From Entoloma clypeatum (Eukaryota > Basidiomycota > Agaricomycetes > Agaricales > Entolomataceae): 64,000 nt of DNA. A model generated the notes under the pieces. The model saw only the letters and a list, made by a program, of their open reading frames with translations, was not told where the DNA came from and ran no database searches. The stretch is from the NCBI GenBank assembly GCA_963565915.1, contig OY751485.1:2790001-2854000 (forward strand), in the 5' to 3' direction. This document shows, in pieces, positions 1-13,088 of this stretch (within the stretch, counting starts at the first letter, position 1; each line of letters begins with the position of its first letter). The position numbers were made by a program, and so were the translations under genes.

Positions 1-742
1 TGTACTCCAGGTTGAGGGCTCGTTCTGTGGCTCAAAAAGTGCTCTGAAAAAGCATATTTCACACTGTTGGTGCTCAGAAAAAAGAAAAAATTGCTGATCC
101 TTTGAGCACAACCCTGTCCAATTGTATTCCAAGTGAAATATACATTTGTAGAGGCATAGACACGAGACGCAACCATAAAAAGGTGAGGGTAGTCGAGTGT
201 GACAATCGGGCAGCGGAGACGATGCAGTTTAGAGTTTAAACTCAGGATCCATGTGCGAGCGCGTGATGCATGTCCCCCTGCCGAAGCGGCATGTTTGTGA
301 CTCAATCGTGACAGGTGATGCATCTCCCCGTAAGTTCGAACCCTTCAAGATTCCATCTCTAGCACTTGTTCTCCCCCACATCCCCTCAAGATCATTACTA
401 CCATCTTGAAGCAGAGATGACAGGCTTTCGAATGGTGCAGGAATTATAGAATTTGGATATGTCTATGTAAAGCTAGAGGCCCATCTATAAAAGTGATGCA
501 TAACTGGGTTAACGATAGTAACGTGTGATGCGGGCTTGTGAACCCCGTCCTGGTGAACCTATTGCGTTCGTAATTCAAATCACATGTGGCGGGTCAGCTC
601 ACGTCGTTTGCCGGTCGGAGACTAAAGTTCCGAGTGTGACCAAGCTGTGTAGTATGCAAAGCACTGTAGTTATTTAAATAAATATGTAATTCGTGGACAA
701 CCGCTTCTTGGTCCCCATTCTCCTCATCCTGAGTTATTTGCG
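1..742. other. Gene-free 5' flank, upstream of the P450 gene
   Basis: No convincing coding exon on either strand. The stretch holds four copies of an 8-bp motif described separately and an AT-rich TATA-like stretch (TTATTTAAATAAATAT) around 670-686, about 60-70 bp before the P450 start codon. It may include the end of a gene lying left of the window, but nothing recognisable supports that. Confidence 0.5.
263..532. promoter_or_regulatory. Cluster of four GTGATGCA/GTGATGCG motifs
   Basis: GTGATGCA occurs at 263-270, 315-322 and 493-500, and GTGATGCG at 525-532, all in the same orientation, 210-480 bp upstream of the P450 start codon. Three of the four continue with T (GTGATGCAT). Seen directly; a role as a transcription-factor site for the P450 gene is inference. 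Confidence 0.35.
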
Positions 743-3199
743 ATGGGCACTGTTATGTTGTTGACCCTTTCTATTGGTATCATCTGGGGGCTCCAGAAAT
801 TTCTAGGTTATTGGAAGGCAGTCAAGGCTATTCAGTTCGTTATGCATTCTTCGTTCTGCCTGGCTCAGTCTCATTTCAATAGGAATCATCCTGGGTATCG
901 GACGCTGCTGTGCCAACGAAGTGTAATCGCCAATCTCATCTCTGCCATTCCGGGCATTGCTCCTGGAAGAAACCACCTATTCCTCAGTAAACACCGAAGT
1001 ACTCGAACTTTCTCTCCAGTATATCATAAACTGAAGCAAGCACTAGCATTCGATTATTTCGGATGGGATATCATCTCCTTGGTGACTATAACCCGTCGTT
1101 ACCAGCACACATTCACTCATCTACCATAATAGATATCTATCTGGCCACAATCTACCATGTTATCTATCGCAGATGCCACAGCAATCAAGGTTTGCTGATA
1201 CCCTCCGTACAAGTATGTATGTACCCGAATATGGATATACTGAGCCGCCGGTTACAGGAAGTTTCAATGTCGCGCTCCCGTTTTCCAAAACCCGTCGAGC
1301 AGTATACTGTTCTATCTTTCTTCGGTCGGAATATAGTGGCTTCAGAAGGGGAAGAGTGGAAGAAGTACAGAAAAATTTCCGCCCCGGCGTTTTCTGATGT
1401 ATGTCCTTTTCTTGATTCTATGCACGACACCTCCGAATGTCCCTCCAGAGAAACAATAAAATGGTTTGGACTGAGACTGCCAAAATCATGGAGTCTCTAT
1501 TCAAGGACATCTGGGAAAATAAAGCAGTAATCTCCGTGGATCATTGCGTCGACTTGACACTACCAGTGAGAAAGACAACGCTGTGAACTTTTGTCTGACG
1601 TACAAATTTGTTGACCTCTGCCTTTAGATTGCGCTGTTTGTCATCGGGGCCGCAGGTTCGATACAAATTTCCGTATCCTGAGGACGCCAACCTAAGTGAC
1701 ACCTTTAGGCTTTGGACGTAAGATATCTTGGAAAGACGAGGAGATGGTACCCCCGGGTCATCAAATAACGTTCAAAACCGCCCTTCATATAGTCACGACT
1801 GACGTCTTCCTCAAATTGATTGTACCTGACATCGCATTCAGTCTCACGAAGAGACTGCGAGATGTAACGCTCGCCTTTGACGAGCTGGAGGTGCTGTTCT
1901 GTTTTTATCATGTTGTTCGATACTAATTCAGTAAGATAGCGATATATGAAGGAAATGATCGAAGAACGACAAGGTTCATCGAAGCAAGAACAACACGACC
2001 TCTTCAGCAGTCTTTTGGATGCGAATAATGCAGACGTCGGCGACGCCAAACTAGGCGTCAGTGAACTTATCGGTATGTGGCTCTTGGTTCCTTATTAGGA
2101 GTATTGATATTTCTCAGGAAACGTATTTATCTTTCTGGTCGCCGGGCACGAGGTATGTTTTGAGAGAGGCAAACATATCTCACCTCATACAGATCACATC
2201 GTCAGACGACAGCACATACACTATGCTTCACATTTGCTCTGCTCGCATTGTATCAAGAAGAGCAGGAAATTTTGTATCAACACATACGGTCCATCCTATC
2301 TGACAACAGGACTCCGGTGTGCATTGAACTGCCTGTTTTCGACGTGGGCTGACAAGCTCTTTAGACATACGAAGATATGCCTTTATTGACGCATTCCATG
2401 GCGTATGTCCTAACTCAATCATTTTGGAAGAAATTCACATTATATGTAGTGTTTTCTATGAAACTTTGCGGATGTTCCCTCCTGTACGAGTTCTCCGGAT
2501 GTTCATCCAGTGATCCACACCGACTTCCATCACAGGTGGCCGGAATTCCAAAGCAGAGCGCGGAGGATACAACGCTGATAGCGTCCAACGGACGTGGCCA
2601 AAAAACCACAATACCTGTCCCTAAAGGGACTGATATCACCATCAATGTTCCTGGTTTACATTACAATCGTACGGCGCATTTTTGTACTTCACGCGCGGCG
2701 CTCTGATATCCCCATCCAGCACGTTACTGGAGTGATCCTGAGTCCTTCAAACCCTCCCGTTTCCTCGAAGATTGGCCGCGAGATGCATTCTTGCCTTTCA
2801 GTGCTGGTATGTTTAGATGACCTCAACTCTACACGAGAGTACTCAATCGGTTTAGGTGCGCGAGCATGCCTAGGGCGTAAGTGAGTAACTTGGTACTTGC
2901 AGCTCTGTGAATTGGGCCGATGTCACTACTCTATCCGCAGATTCTTTGAAACGGAAGGCATTGCCATATTGACAATGTTGGTATATCGTTACAAAATTGT
3001 GGTAAAGGAAGAACCCGAGTTCGCAAGTGAATCGTTCCAGGAGCGAAAAGCCAGGATCTTGGCGTGCAAACCAGGCTTGACTCTTACGTGCGATTCGTTG
3101 CTGCTTCTCAAGAGTGATCTAACAATTTTCACCAGTCCCATCAAAGTGCCACTTGTATTCGAACTGAGGGACTCGAAAAAAAATTCGACTGGGCCCTAG
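743..3199 (+). CDS. Cytochrome P450 monooxygenase
   Basis: A haem-thiolate monooxygenase, probably ER-anchored through the hydrophobic N-terminus (MLLTLSIGIIWGLQKFL). About ten short introns interrupt it, and the frame stays open across those I checked. Early exons read AIQNHPGYRTLL, then GWDIISLISIWPQSTM, then SIADATAIK, with the intron at 1191-1258 ending before EVSMSRSRFPKP. The I-helix oxygen-binding motif is GHE|TTAHTL, split by an intron near 2153. The K-helix ExxR is ETLR at 2460-2471. The haem loop is FSAG|ARACLGRK, with the ligand Cys codon at 2877-2879. The C-terminus has the usual PIKVPLVFELR strand. I cannot assign a CYP family or substrate. The last intron, around 3090-3140, is the least certain junction. 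The gene converges on an SDR, which could act in the same pathway, but two genes do not make a cluster. Confidence 0.85.
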
Positions 3200-3286
3200 A
3201 AACATACTTATCTAATAATTCCAAGGGATGAGAGCTATATATACACGGGTTAACTATTGAATATACCTATCGCGTTCAGTGACTCG

Positions 3287-4776
3287 CTAGAACCATCGTC
3301 CAGGTGCCACGGGGTGCGAAGCGGATAGCCCCCCGTCGACAGCGATGCTCTGGCCGTTGACATAACTGGAATCATCTGAGAACAAACATGTTCAAGGAGT
3401 ATGCGGCATATATGGGAGGTGAGAACTACCTGAAGCAAGGAAAACAGTTGCCTGTGCAATCTCTGTAACTCGGCAAGATGGTCAAGATACAAAAGGGAAG
3501 GAGAATCATGAACAATCTACCTTCGGCAATGCCGTGTCGGCCAAGGGGGTTCAATTGTCCGATTTTCCCTGCAGTTCCTCGACTGCGAGCATATTCGAAG
3601 GTCTCGCCAGTCATGCCCGTCTCAATCAATCCCGGACAAAGGGTGTTGACACGAATGTCAGTCTTCTGTAACTGGTATGCCGAAGTCTGGGCCATTGAGT
3701 TCACACTACAAAAAAATGAGTGCTCGCAGAGGAACACCCAGTGGTAACTCACGCTGCTTTGCTGGCACTGTCTGTGCCAAACAAGAAACACCAATCAGAG
3801 AGAGAGAAAATGTAATCGTACAGAAGACGAACAATCGACAGTCCCAGCACCAGATCTAATCCCAGCAGCTACGACATTTCGTCAGACTCGCTGGATGTAT
3901 CTCAGAGGAGAGACTCACTGGAAGCGGTCAGAATGATGCTCCCACCACTATAGTCCTTCCCACTGGACGGAATGACTTGTTTCATAGCTGCCGACGCGTG
4001 CTTGAGCGCGAGGAAGCAACTGGGAACATGAGCATACGCTCGTCAAGATTGTCATTGAAAAAGGACGCACGACAAAGCGTTCACTCTCATGCTATTCATG
4101 AATGTCTCTGCTGTAGTGTCCGCCAATGCATCTTTAGAAGCAATGCCAGCCTGCGAAAGGTCTCTGATCAGAGACGTTGCGCAGCGACGGGTTGCGTGCT
4201 CGTACATTGGCAAAAAAGACATCCAATCGCCCTTCCTCTCGCAAAGCCTGATAGCAGACTCCCGAGATGGCGGCCTCGTCTGCCGCATCCGCTTGCAGTG
4301 TGGTCACCTTATAAAGAATGAGTACCAATGCCAAAGAAGGAACCAGTCAGCTGTCAACCTTGACGTCGGGATATGTTTTCTGAATAGTTGCCTCGAGGTT
4401 TGGAAGATTTGTGGGATCAAAGTCAATCAAGTAAAGGTGTTTGGCGCCTGTAATTTCGTGATCGAAACATGCTGAACCAAAGGAAGGATATATATATATA
4501 TATATATACCTTCATGAGCAAAGCGGATAGCAGCTGCGCGCCTATGTAGTAGCCAGTGTCCATTAGGAGAGGTGACTTTCATTGATCGAAATTATGTCCC
4601 TACCCGATGCCTTTGAGGGACCCAACCCCAGTAATGATGCATACCTTCCCTTTCAGCTTTGTCCCAGGCGGCGCGCTCGATAGTTGGGCACGAATGCTTT
4701 GTATGCGCGCAGTGGTTCTCTCGTGGTGTTCGTCCGCGCTAGGCTGCTGTGAGCGTGCTTTGTTATAAACAGACAT
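3287..4776 (-). CDS. Short-chain dehydrogenase/reductase (SDR)
   Basis: NAD(P)-dependent oxidoreductase with a Rossmann fold. The N-terminus gives GKVCIITGVGSLKGIG, the TGxxxGxG cofactor motif with a somewhat unusual loop. It is followed by a beta-strand ending in an acidic residue (LIDFD), which favours NAD over NADP. DVFFAN is the central NAG-like strand. The active-site region is split by introns near 3700-3900; the sequence after it reads YQLQKTDIRVNTLCPGLIET, the usual SDR C-terminal half. It ends DDSSYVNGQSIAVDGG, a classic SDR signature. The start is the ATG at 4776; codons further up in frame begin with TTG. The gene has several introns, one holding an AT microsatellite. The substrate is unknown. 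Confidence 0.85.
4488..4508. repeat. (AT)n microsatellite in an SDR intron
   Basis: Ten and a half perfect AT dinucleotides, inside an intron between the cofactor-binding exon and the next exon of the SDR gene. Confidence 0.9.
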
Positions 4777-4927
4777 TGCGAGGCGAACCAAGTTGAGGCC
4801 GCCTGGCTTTATTTAAACCGGGCTACTTAACGCCGTGTAACCGGACGATAACTTTAGGACTGTCACACTGTCACACCACTCAACGTACTCAACTTCAACC
4901 ATAGCTTCAACAAGCTACGTATACGAG

Positions 4928-7900
4928 ATGCTCCCGGTTGCAGGAGTGGCGAACCAGTCATCCCACGACTATACCGAGGGTGCATCTGCAATAGACATCG
5001 ATTACGCCTTGAACAACTTTAGACGCTCTCGACGAGACTCTCAGTATTACACCACCATGCACGGGGAGAACGAACGAGGTGCCGTCTTTGCTGGACCGGG
5101 TCATTCAATCAACCCAAGCAGCGCATCAAGGATGTCTAATCTTGAAAGTCGCAAGAGAAGTAGTGACAATCGGTCCCGTACCCGTAGAAGGAGTCGTGAC
5201 TCTGGCAGCTCAGGGAGGCTCATCCAAAGTCGGAGACTGAGCACCGACAGCCAGGTGTCTCATCAGAGCATTGATAGGCAGGATGACGTTCTCTCAGACG
5301 AGGAAGCTGCTCTTCTTGCCCACGAGGCTATTGGTACAGGGAGAAGAAATCGGACTTCATTGTCTCCTGCTCCCCGAGTTGGTGTACTTGAAAATCTTGC
5401 CCACTTATTCGGCAGAACGCCCATAGGAGATATTCAATCACATCACCGGCGTTCGATATCTCAGCTATCCCTTGCGTCAACAAGTCGTCGTTCTCGAGGT
5501 AGCAAACGTTCTGATGCAGCCTCTGATTATGCAATAGAAACTGATAACGAAGAGCTTTGGGGATACTTTTCTGGTGAAGAGGATTCGGATCACCCTGAGG
5601 CATCCCAGTCTATGACTACCATCCGTGATGACGCATCCCTCACGCCGAGTATGGAATACTACGATTCTGATGCTCCTTCACCTGCTCAGGGCTCTTATGG
5701 CCTTCCTCTCATTGCTTCGGACCCTGTCTTTGGAGGGGAAACCCGGCTCGACATGGATATTCCTTCTAGCCTACGCGGACCGCCACCTCCTGGCCCGCCC
5801 ACCAGACAAACGATTTATGTTCCCGACGAGGATAACCTCATTCACTTCGTTGGGTATGGGATTGTTCCCTGGCGTGCTTGGGTCTGGCGTTTCGGTAGTA
5901 TCTTGACGTTGGGCGCCTTGAGTCTTCTGGGACACTGGTTTCCCAGGTTGTGGCTACTATGGGTGACCCAGGAGAAAGCCTTCGTTACTTCATTGGATGG
6001 TTTTGTGGTGGTTGAGGTGAGTCCTCCGTCCATATCCGTCCATTGATGGGTGTAAACAATCGTCAGTCTGCCTATGCAGATATTGCACTCTTTCCAATTC
6101 GCTCTCTAGATTATCCATACCACCTTACAACCGTGTTCCCGTCCCAAGTATCATTTGATGAAGGTACAACGGCCGCAACAGTATCATCGGTATCCTCTTC
6201 CAGCAAGAGAAACGGGTACTATGACCCCGATGATGATATGCTGAAGTGCCTTTTGGTGGTAGATTATCGTTATTCTCGATTTGCTTTAGACCCAAGGACT
6301 GGGCTCTTCGGTCTGATTAGGTTTGTAGTCAGGGCATTTATATCATACCGCCTTTGTCTGACTCTTTTCAGAGACTGGAGGGATCCGGCTATCACTGGAT
6401 TATCCTCTGTACAGTGCGGCCAGGATGAATCAGCCAGGGAACAACGTCATATATTGTTCGGAAATAATGAAATTGATGTGGAAGCAAAGTCAACTCTGTC
6501 TCTATTGGTTGACGAGGTACAGTTCCTCTTTTTGGATTTCAAGGAATCTCTCATCCAAGCTTCCCATTCCAGGTTATCCACCCTTTTTACATTTTCCAGC
6601 TTGCAAGCATTATCTTGTGGTCCCTTGACAATTATTATTACTACGCCTTTTGTATCGCTCTGATATCTATAAGCAGCATAACTGCCACCCTGGTGGAGAT
6701 GAAGAAGGCATGTATTTATTCATCTTGTCTCATGTTTTATTAATCCTGGCTTTTAGACAATACAGCGGATGCGTGAAATGTCGCATTTTTCTTGCAAGAC
6801 AAAAATCTGCATCAATGGTCTCTGTGCGTGCCCTTTCTTACTCTTCGGTTGATAACTGATAATAATTTTTGAGGGGTTGAACGTGACTCGGTCGAGCTTG
6901 TGCCGGGCGATATCGTTAACCTGTCCGATTCTCAGTTGACCATTGTCCCCGCCGATCTTTTCCTCCTTTCTGGGGATGCGATTTTGAACGAAAGCATGCT
7001 TACAGGAGAAAGTGTACCTGTCACTAAAATTCCAGCCAATGAGAATGATTTGGCACAATGGCAAGAGCACAAAAACGAAAACCCCAAAAGCATGCTCTAC
7101 GGCGGTACCAAAGTCATCCGTATCAGAGGCACAGCAGGCCAAGATGGCAGTGATAGGCCAGCTCTTGCGCTGGTGCTGCGTACAGGTATGATCAGTCGAT
7201 CTGGTAACGGACGATAGCTGACATCTTGCCAAGGTTTTAATACGACTAAAGGTGCATTAGTGCGATCCATGCTATTCCCCCGCCCCGTTGGATTCAAATT
7301 CTATCGCGATTCAATCCGTTTCATTGGAGTATTAGCTGGTATTGCTGGAGTGGGCTTCTGTTTCAGTGCCATTCAATTTGTCAGAATGGAAGTGAGTATT
7401 GGCAAATTATCATTGCTTCTCGTCTCACGCCAACTGTACATTAGCTCAAATGGCACACCATACTAATTCGCGCTCTCGACCTTGTCACCGTCGTCGTACC
7501 CCCAGCTTTGCCCGCAACATTGTCGATTGGGACTACTTTTGCTATTAGTCGTTTGCGAAAATCTGGAATTTTCTGTATATCTCCAAGTCGGGTCAACGTA
7601 GGCGGCAAGATCAATGTATGTTGTTTCGATAAAACAGGGACATTGACAGAGGAAGGTTTGGATATCCTTGGGGTACGGGGCCTACAGCGAAATCTACAGC
7701 GCTTTGGAGAGTTGTTCGAGGATATTCACGATTTGCCATTGGGTGTTGGCAAGGCGACATTCTTATATGCCCTTGCGACGTGCCATTCCTTGAAGATGGT
7801 GAATGGAGATGTTATCGGCGACCCTTTGGATGCGAAGATGTTTGAATTTACCAAATGGACGCTGGAGGAAGGAAGAGCTGGCGGAAGCGCAGCTATCAAG

Positions 7901-10268
7901 GCAAAAAAGGCAGCAGTAGAGCAGTCGGCCCTTGTGCAAAATGTCGTACGCCCTCCTGGAAGTGCTCAATTCCGTTTGGAGGATGCTTTGAAGGGTTCTG
8001 CCAAGGTGCGTCTCTGATAGCCCTCCTATTCGTCCCTTGATGGGTGTCCGTTAGTATGCGCACTTTCTGGAATTGGGCGTCATACGCATATTTGAATTTG
8101 TTTCCTCCCTCCGACGCATGAGTGTCGTTGTTAAGCGCCTGAAGAGCACCAGTATGGAAATCTATGTCAAAGGTGCCCCAGAGGTTATGGTGGATATCTG
8201 TGATCGCGAATCACGTATGCGTCATGGTTTTCGTTCCTTGATTCCCTTGACTTTGATATGTCTGAAGTTCCTCAGGACTATGACGACCTCCTGTCATATT
8301 ATACAAGGCGTGGATATCGAGTCATAGCGGTGGCAGGTAAGAGCATTGAGGGCTTAACCTGGCTGAAGGCGCAGAAGATGAAACGGCGAGTTTCGGTCAT
8401 CATCTTCCTCGTTGGTGATTTTACTCTGAAACTCAGGGAACAAGCAGAATCAAGGATGCGATTTCTTGGACTGATCATTTTCGAAAATAGACTGAAGCCA
8501 GGAACTGCTCCAACGATTCAGACACTCCGAGCCGCCCATGTCGCATGTCGGATGATCACTGGAGACAATCCATTGACTGCGGTAAGCGTGGCTCGAGAAT
8601 GTAGTCTCATCAACCAAACAGCACATGTTTTCTCTCCAACCTTCATCAGAGGTACTTCTGAATCATCAATTCGGCGCATACTAAAAATTGGATCAGGGAA
8701 TGCTGCTATACCCACTTCGCAGTTAGAATGGTCTTGCATGGACGATTTTTATTGGAAGCTTGACCCTTACAGTCTGAAGCCGCTTACACCGCCACCACAT
8801 CATACGGTCGAAGCGGACGAGATAAACTATCAAGATTACTCTATTGTGGTGACTGGTGATGTTTTCCGATGGATGATATCTTACGCTCCCCTAGAAACCC
8901 TTCAACGTGTATGTAGATATCGTTTGTAGTCTGGAATTTATGGCTGACTGGCTCTTCTTAGATGCTTGTCAAAACACAAATTTTCTCGAGAATGTCGCCA
9001 GATGAGAAGAACGAAGTTGTAGAACGTCTGCAATCTCTGGGGTACACAGTCTTGATGTGCGGCGATGGGGCGAATGATTGCGCGGCTCTCAAAGCAGCGG
9101 ATGTTGGCATTTCGTTGTCCGAGGCAGAGGCCAGTGTGGCTGCTCCATTCACCACCAATACACCGGACATCGGTTGCGTGATCGAGGTCATCAAACAGGG
9201 CAGAGCAGCCTTGGTAACAAGTTTTAGTTGTTTCAAATACATGTGAGTTGTACAGTCTCTTCATGGCCTCTTTTTTCCTTAAAGCAGGGATATCTAGGGC
9301 GCTTTACTCATTGATCCAGTTTACTTCTGTGACCTTGCTTTACTCTTTCGCATCTTCTCTGGGAGATTTTCAAGTACATATATTCATTCCATTTGGTTTG
9401 TCTCTTCATTTTCGCTGATCTTTTTTTTTTTCAAAGTTCCTCTACATTGACCTCTTCATAATTATCCCGGTTGCAGTAGCAAGTGAGCCGAATGTCAGGA
9501 CTCCCACACTCACGTCGTTCTGAATGAGTTTGGCAGTGGGGCGTACGCTGCCCTATCCTCGAATATACCCCAAACCGCCGACAGCCAGTTTGGTTTCAAA
9601 AAAGGTGTTGGTGAGCATCATCGGGCAGATCATCATCACCAGCGCGACGCAGCTTTGGGCGTATATCTGGGTACGACGTCAGACATGGTACGCATGGTGC
9701 CGACCTGTTTCTACGTGCATCTGATGGCCTTATTCTCGCAGGTACAAACCACCACAACCACCCGGAACACTATCAGACGGTGATAGGCTCGAGAGTACGA
9801 ATTTCGAGAATTCGGTCCTATTTCTCGTCTCGTGTTTCCAGTACATTCTTGTGGCGGCAGTCTTCAGTATTGGACCGCCATACCGAGAGCCAATGTGGAC
9901 GAATGGTACGCTTATATTCAAAATGTCTGAGGCACTGAAAGAAAGGATAACATCCAGGCTGGCTGATGGCATCTGTCGGGATACTGAGCCTGTTCAATGT
10001 GGTGGTTTTACTATGGCCGCCTCCATACATCTCAGAGCTGCTTAATCTGATGAAACTGCCATCGTCTGCGCGAGGCGTGCTGTTGGTCGGGGTGATGATA
10101 AATGTTGTTGGGTCGGTGTTGTTTGAGCGACATGGCGCACCGCGTCTGGCTGGATGGATAGGTGCGGCGATGCGGTGGAGGCATGGGCGGCGAGGGACAC
10201 GGAAGGCTTACAAGGTGGTAGAGAGAGGGATCGATGAGTTACATAGTGGTTGCATTGTTACGGACTGA
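4928..10268 (+). CDS. P5B-type cation-transporting P-type ATPase (Ypk9/ATP13A2-like)
   Basis: Large multi-exon membrane pump. A long Ser/Arg-rich N-terminal region (roughly residues 1-270) precedes the P5-type membrane-associated segment ([20 protein letters not shown]). Family motifs follow in order: actuator-domain TGES in [16 protein letters not shown] near 6990, the membrane motif [13 protein letters not shown] near 7500, the phosphorylation site [15 protein letters not shown] at about 7630, the hinge [16 protein letters not shown] near 9061, and several C-terminal membrane helices. PPALP is the P5B signature, against PP(D/E)LP in P5A/Spf1. Established knowledge: P5B pumps sit in vacuolar or lysosomal membranes, and the animal members export polyamines. 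The final exon ends at 10268. It is divergent from the SDR gene with 151 bp between start codons. Exon boundaries in the middle were not all resolved. Confidence 0.9.
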
Positions 10269-10432
10269 GTTTGAAAGTAATAAGAGGAGCTTTGCAACGC
10301 CTCTATTCTCCATCTCGTTCCCTTTCTCCGTTCTGGCCCTGGGGCCCCTTCCAATCCTTTGTTTCGTTGGACGCTCGTCGTGCTCATCGTCGTCGAGATA
10401 CCGCAGGAATCGGGCTCTACGTTCTCCTTACC

Positions 10433-11377
10433 ATGCTCCATCAATATCGACTGGTTCCACTAGCTCTCATCTGCTTTTTGTTTCTATCCACAAGTTCCGT
10501 CCATGCGCATCCCGTTCGTGCCAAGAGGGAGGGGGCTACCACCGTTCACACTGTTCACACCACACAGACGTGCGTCGTAACTTCTCTTACCTCCCCATTC
10601 CTCATCCTGTTCATGCAGGGGCGACGGTCCCGTGACTGAGACATGCGAGATCACCCTTACACCTATCATTGGAAAGAACGGGCAGCCCGCTGTTCAAGAA
10701 GTCAGAAAGTGTTCTTTGACGTTTGCTGATGCCGGCGGGCACAGTCCAAGTGGAACAACCACTGCGACCCTTTCTTCAGGAACCGCAACGAGTGGGATCC
10801 CCTCCTCTACAATCCCTACAAGTGCTACATCAATACCAACAAACCCAGCGAGCTCTAATATACCGCCAGTCATCGTTGTCTCAAGCAATTCTTCGCCGAC
10901 CCACTCAATGCCTGGAGCCACAACAACGGATACCAAATCTCTGCCCATCGAAACCTCTACAACTTTACCCACCACAGCATCCGCTTCCCCGTCTTCTTCT
11001 GGATCTGCATTACCCGCCGGAAGTAAGCCCATCACGGTCGCAACTACTCCCACCTTGTCCCTCTCAAGTTCAACGGCCCAAGGCTCAGGGACCTCTGCCC
11101 CAGATTCAAGCGCTTCTTCGACAGCCGCATTCCAACTCCCAGGAAAGACGCTTTCAGTCCTCCCAATCGGACTGGGAGTTTTCGCTGGTATCTCGGTGAT
11201 TGCGTTGATTGTCGTGGGATTAGTTACTTATGAGCGTACTAAGTATCGCAAAGTATGTCTTAGTTTCCACTTCATATATGTTTCCGGACTCATCGCCGGA
11301 CACCCATAATCTAGGCGTTCAGACAGCGAAAACTTGCTGAATCGGGAGCTGGAATGGGGTATGGTGGCATGGCGTGA
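10433..11377 (+). CDS. Ser/Thr-rich single-pass membrane protein with signal peptide
   Basis: The start at 10433 gives a hydrophobic signal sequence (LVPLALICFLFLSTSSVHA), then HPVRAKREG, which could be a Kex2-like KR cleavage site. A GTGCGT...CAG intron links TTQT to GDGPVTETCEITLTPI. Next is a long Ser/Thr/Pro region likely to be O-mannosylated, one transmembrane helix (LGVFAGISVIALIVVGLV) and a short basic cytosolic tail. An intron starting GTATGT splices to AFRQRKLAESGAGMGYGGMA and the stop at 11375-11377. The design resembles fungal cell-surface sensors or mucins, but I see no WSC or other named domain, so its function is unassigned. Confidence 0.75.
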
Positions 11378-11540
11378 GTTGCCACCTAATGGTCTTCTTT
11401 TCATGGCTCAAGTCCTTTTAGACAGCGCCCTTAGATATATATGACTATTTCTCTTCGGTTTTCGTCACTTTTGTTCTGTATATATAATGCCACGTTTGCC
11501 ATCAAACAGCTTTCCTTTTCCTCTGAATCTCTTTCGCCTC

Positions 11541-13088
11541 ATGTCTTTCGTGGAATCTGTTAGCAGGCTGACGATCACTTTCCTCGTCGACAATGCCATT
11601 GAATGGTAACGTATCCATGGATGTTGAATGTTGTGGGATGACACTGGCACTATCAACAGGATGACGAAACTCCCGCCTGGATTCTCACACGAACTTCCAC
11701 AGCATCTTCAGCTGTATCCTCGACTTGATGAGGTTATCGGGGTTCCTGTGATCGACTTGGACGATTTTTGTTGTGGTTGAATTCATCTCGATTGGAGGAG
11801 ACGACATCACTAAAACATTCTGCTATAGGCGCCCATGGGTTCTCTGCCCTCATCGTAAGCCGCATTTTCGATCGGCACTGTGGCTTTCTGCCCATAAAGA
11901 TTCAAGGAAACAGAACATGAAGGGTTATCGTATTTCACACTGTTTGATACAGGCCCTGATTCTCAATCTCTGGCCCGCAACCTATCCTCCCTGAAAATCC
12001 CCGTGGAGAAAATTGAGCTGGTCATAATATCCCATTGGCATCGTGACCACACTGGCGGACTACTCTCTTTCTTGAATACTCGTCAATCGAATCCTCACAC
12101 AAACAGTCGTTGCACTGTGGACATACATCCTGATCGTCCATTCGCTCGTGGCATCGCGCCAGGACCTACGTACGACAAAGTTCTCTGTGCATTGCCGTCT
12201 GATCCCCCCTTGGAGCTGATTGAAAATGCTGGAGGCGTGTTAGCGAAACATTCCGAAGGGCATGCTGCTGCTGGAAAGACAATCTGGGTGAGCGGTGAGA
12301 TACCGCGTATCACGGAGTTTGAGACCGGGTTACTGGGTGGGATGAGATGGTATGAAGACGGGCCAAAGAACAGGTATGAGACTATATGGGCAATCGTGGA
12401 TCGCTAATGCCATCTGAAGCATATCATGGATGAGAGATATGCTGTTATAGAGGTTGCTGGTAAAGGCTTGGTGATTTTCAGCGCGTGGTGTCATTCACCT
12501 TCTCGTAATCTGTGCCAAAATCACTATACAGTACTGTATGTTCCCCGTGTAGCTGTTCACATGCGGGGATCGTCAATATCATTAAGGACGTTATCGCAAT
12601 CTTTCGTCGGCCCATTTACATGGTGAACTTTATTATGGGATTCTTATTCGCCCGCCGTTGACAAAGAAACTGGCAGATTATCGGTGGCCTGCACCTAGCT
12701 GGGCCCGAGTTTGCACCTCGTCTTGGACCCACCGTGAAATTCTTGTCCGAACAGTTGAAGCCTTCGCCCACATATATTCTTCCTATGCATTGCTCTGGAT
12801 TTCAGGCAAAATTTGCCCTCGAGGCAGCATTCGGAGAAGGTTGTGTACCTGCTGGTGCTGGGCACAAGGTCACTATTGTGGGTAATCATGGCGATGAGAA
12901 CCACCAGTATGTAACAACACTACTTTAAAGAATTGATTCCTAAGCCTGAACCCCCGCATCTTTCATGCGTTTGGATTGAAGCCATGCTAACTAACTTCCT
13001 TGCTGACATTGGGAGCAGCCAAGATTCCATGACACCATTGACCATGAGCTCGCAATGCATTCCAATCCCAGAAAAGGGTGCTGAATGA
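11541..13088 (+). CDS. Metallo-beta-lactamase-fold hydrolase
   Basis: The protein starts MSFVESVSRLTITFLVDNAI and shows the metal-binding motif HWHRDHTGG (HxHxDH class) around 12035-12060. GHAAAGKTIWVSGEIPR lies in the middle. After short introns come SHAGIVNIIKDV, GGLHLAGPEFAPRLG and ILPMHCSGFQAKFAL, which supply further metal ligands. The order matches the subgroup annotated as DHP-synthase-like or 'metallo-hydrolase' proteins; the substrate is unknown. The 3' end is ambiguous. Reading through gives a stop at 12928. A good GTATGT donor at 12909 and GCAG acceptor at 13018 would give a longer tail ending at 13088, and I chose the spliced form because the branch-site-like CTAAC is also present. 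Confidence 0.8.

Noticed and set aside
315..345. Possible tRNA B box (AGTTCGAACCC)
   Set aside because: No A box at the right distance and no cloverleaf stems can be formed around it.
743..3199. P450 as a pseudogene
   Set aside because: Apparent frame breaks are all explained by introns with GT...AG ends, and the ExxR and haem Cys are intact.
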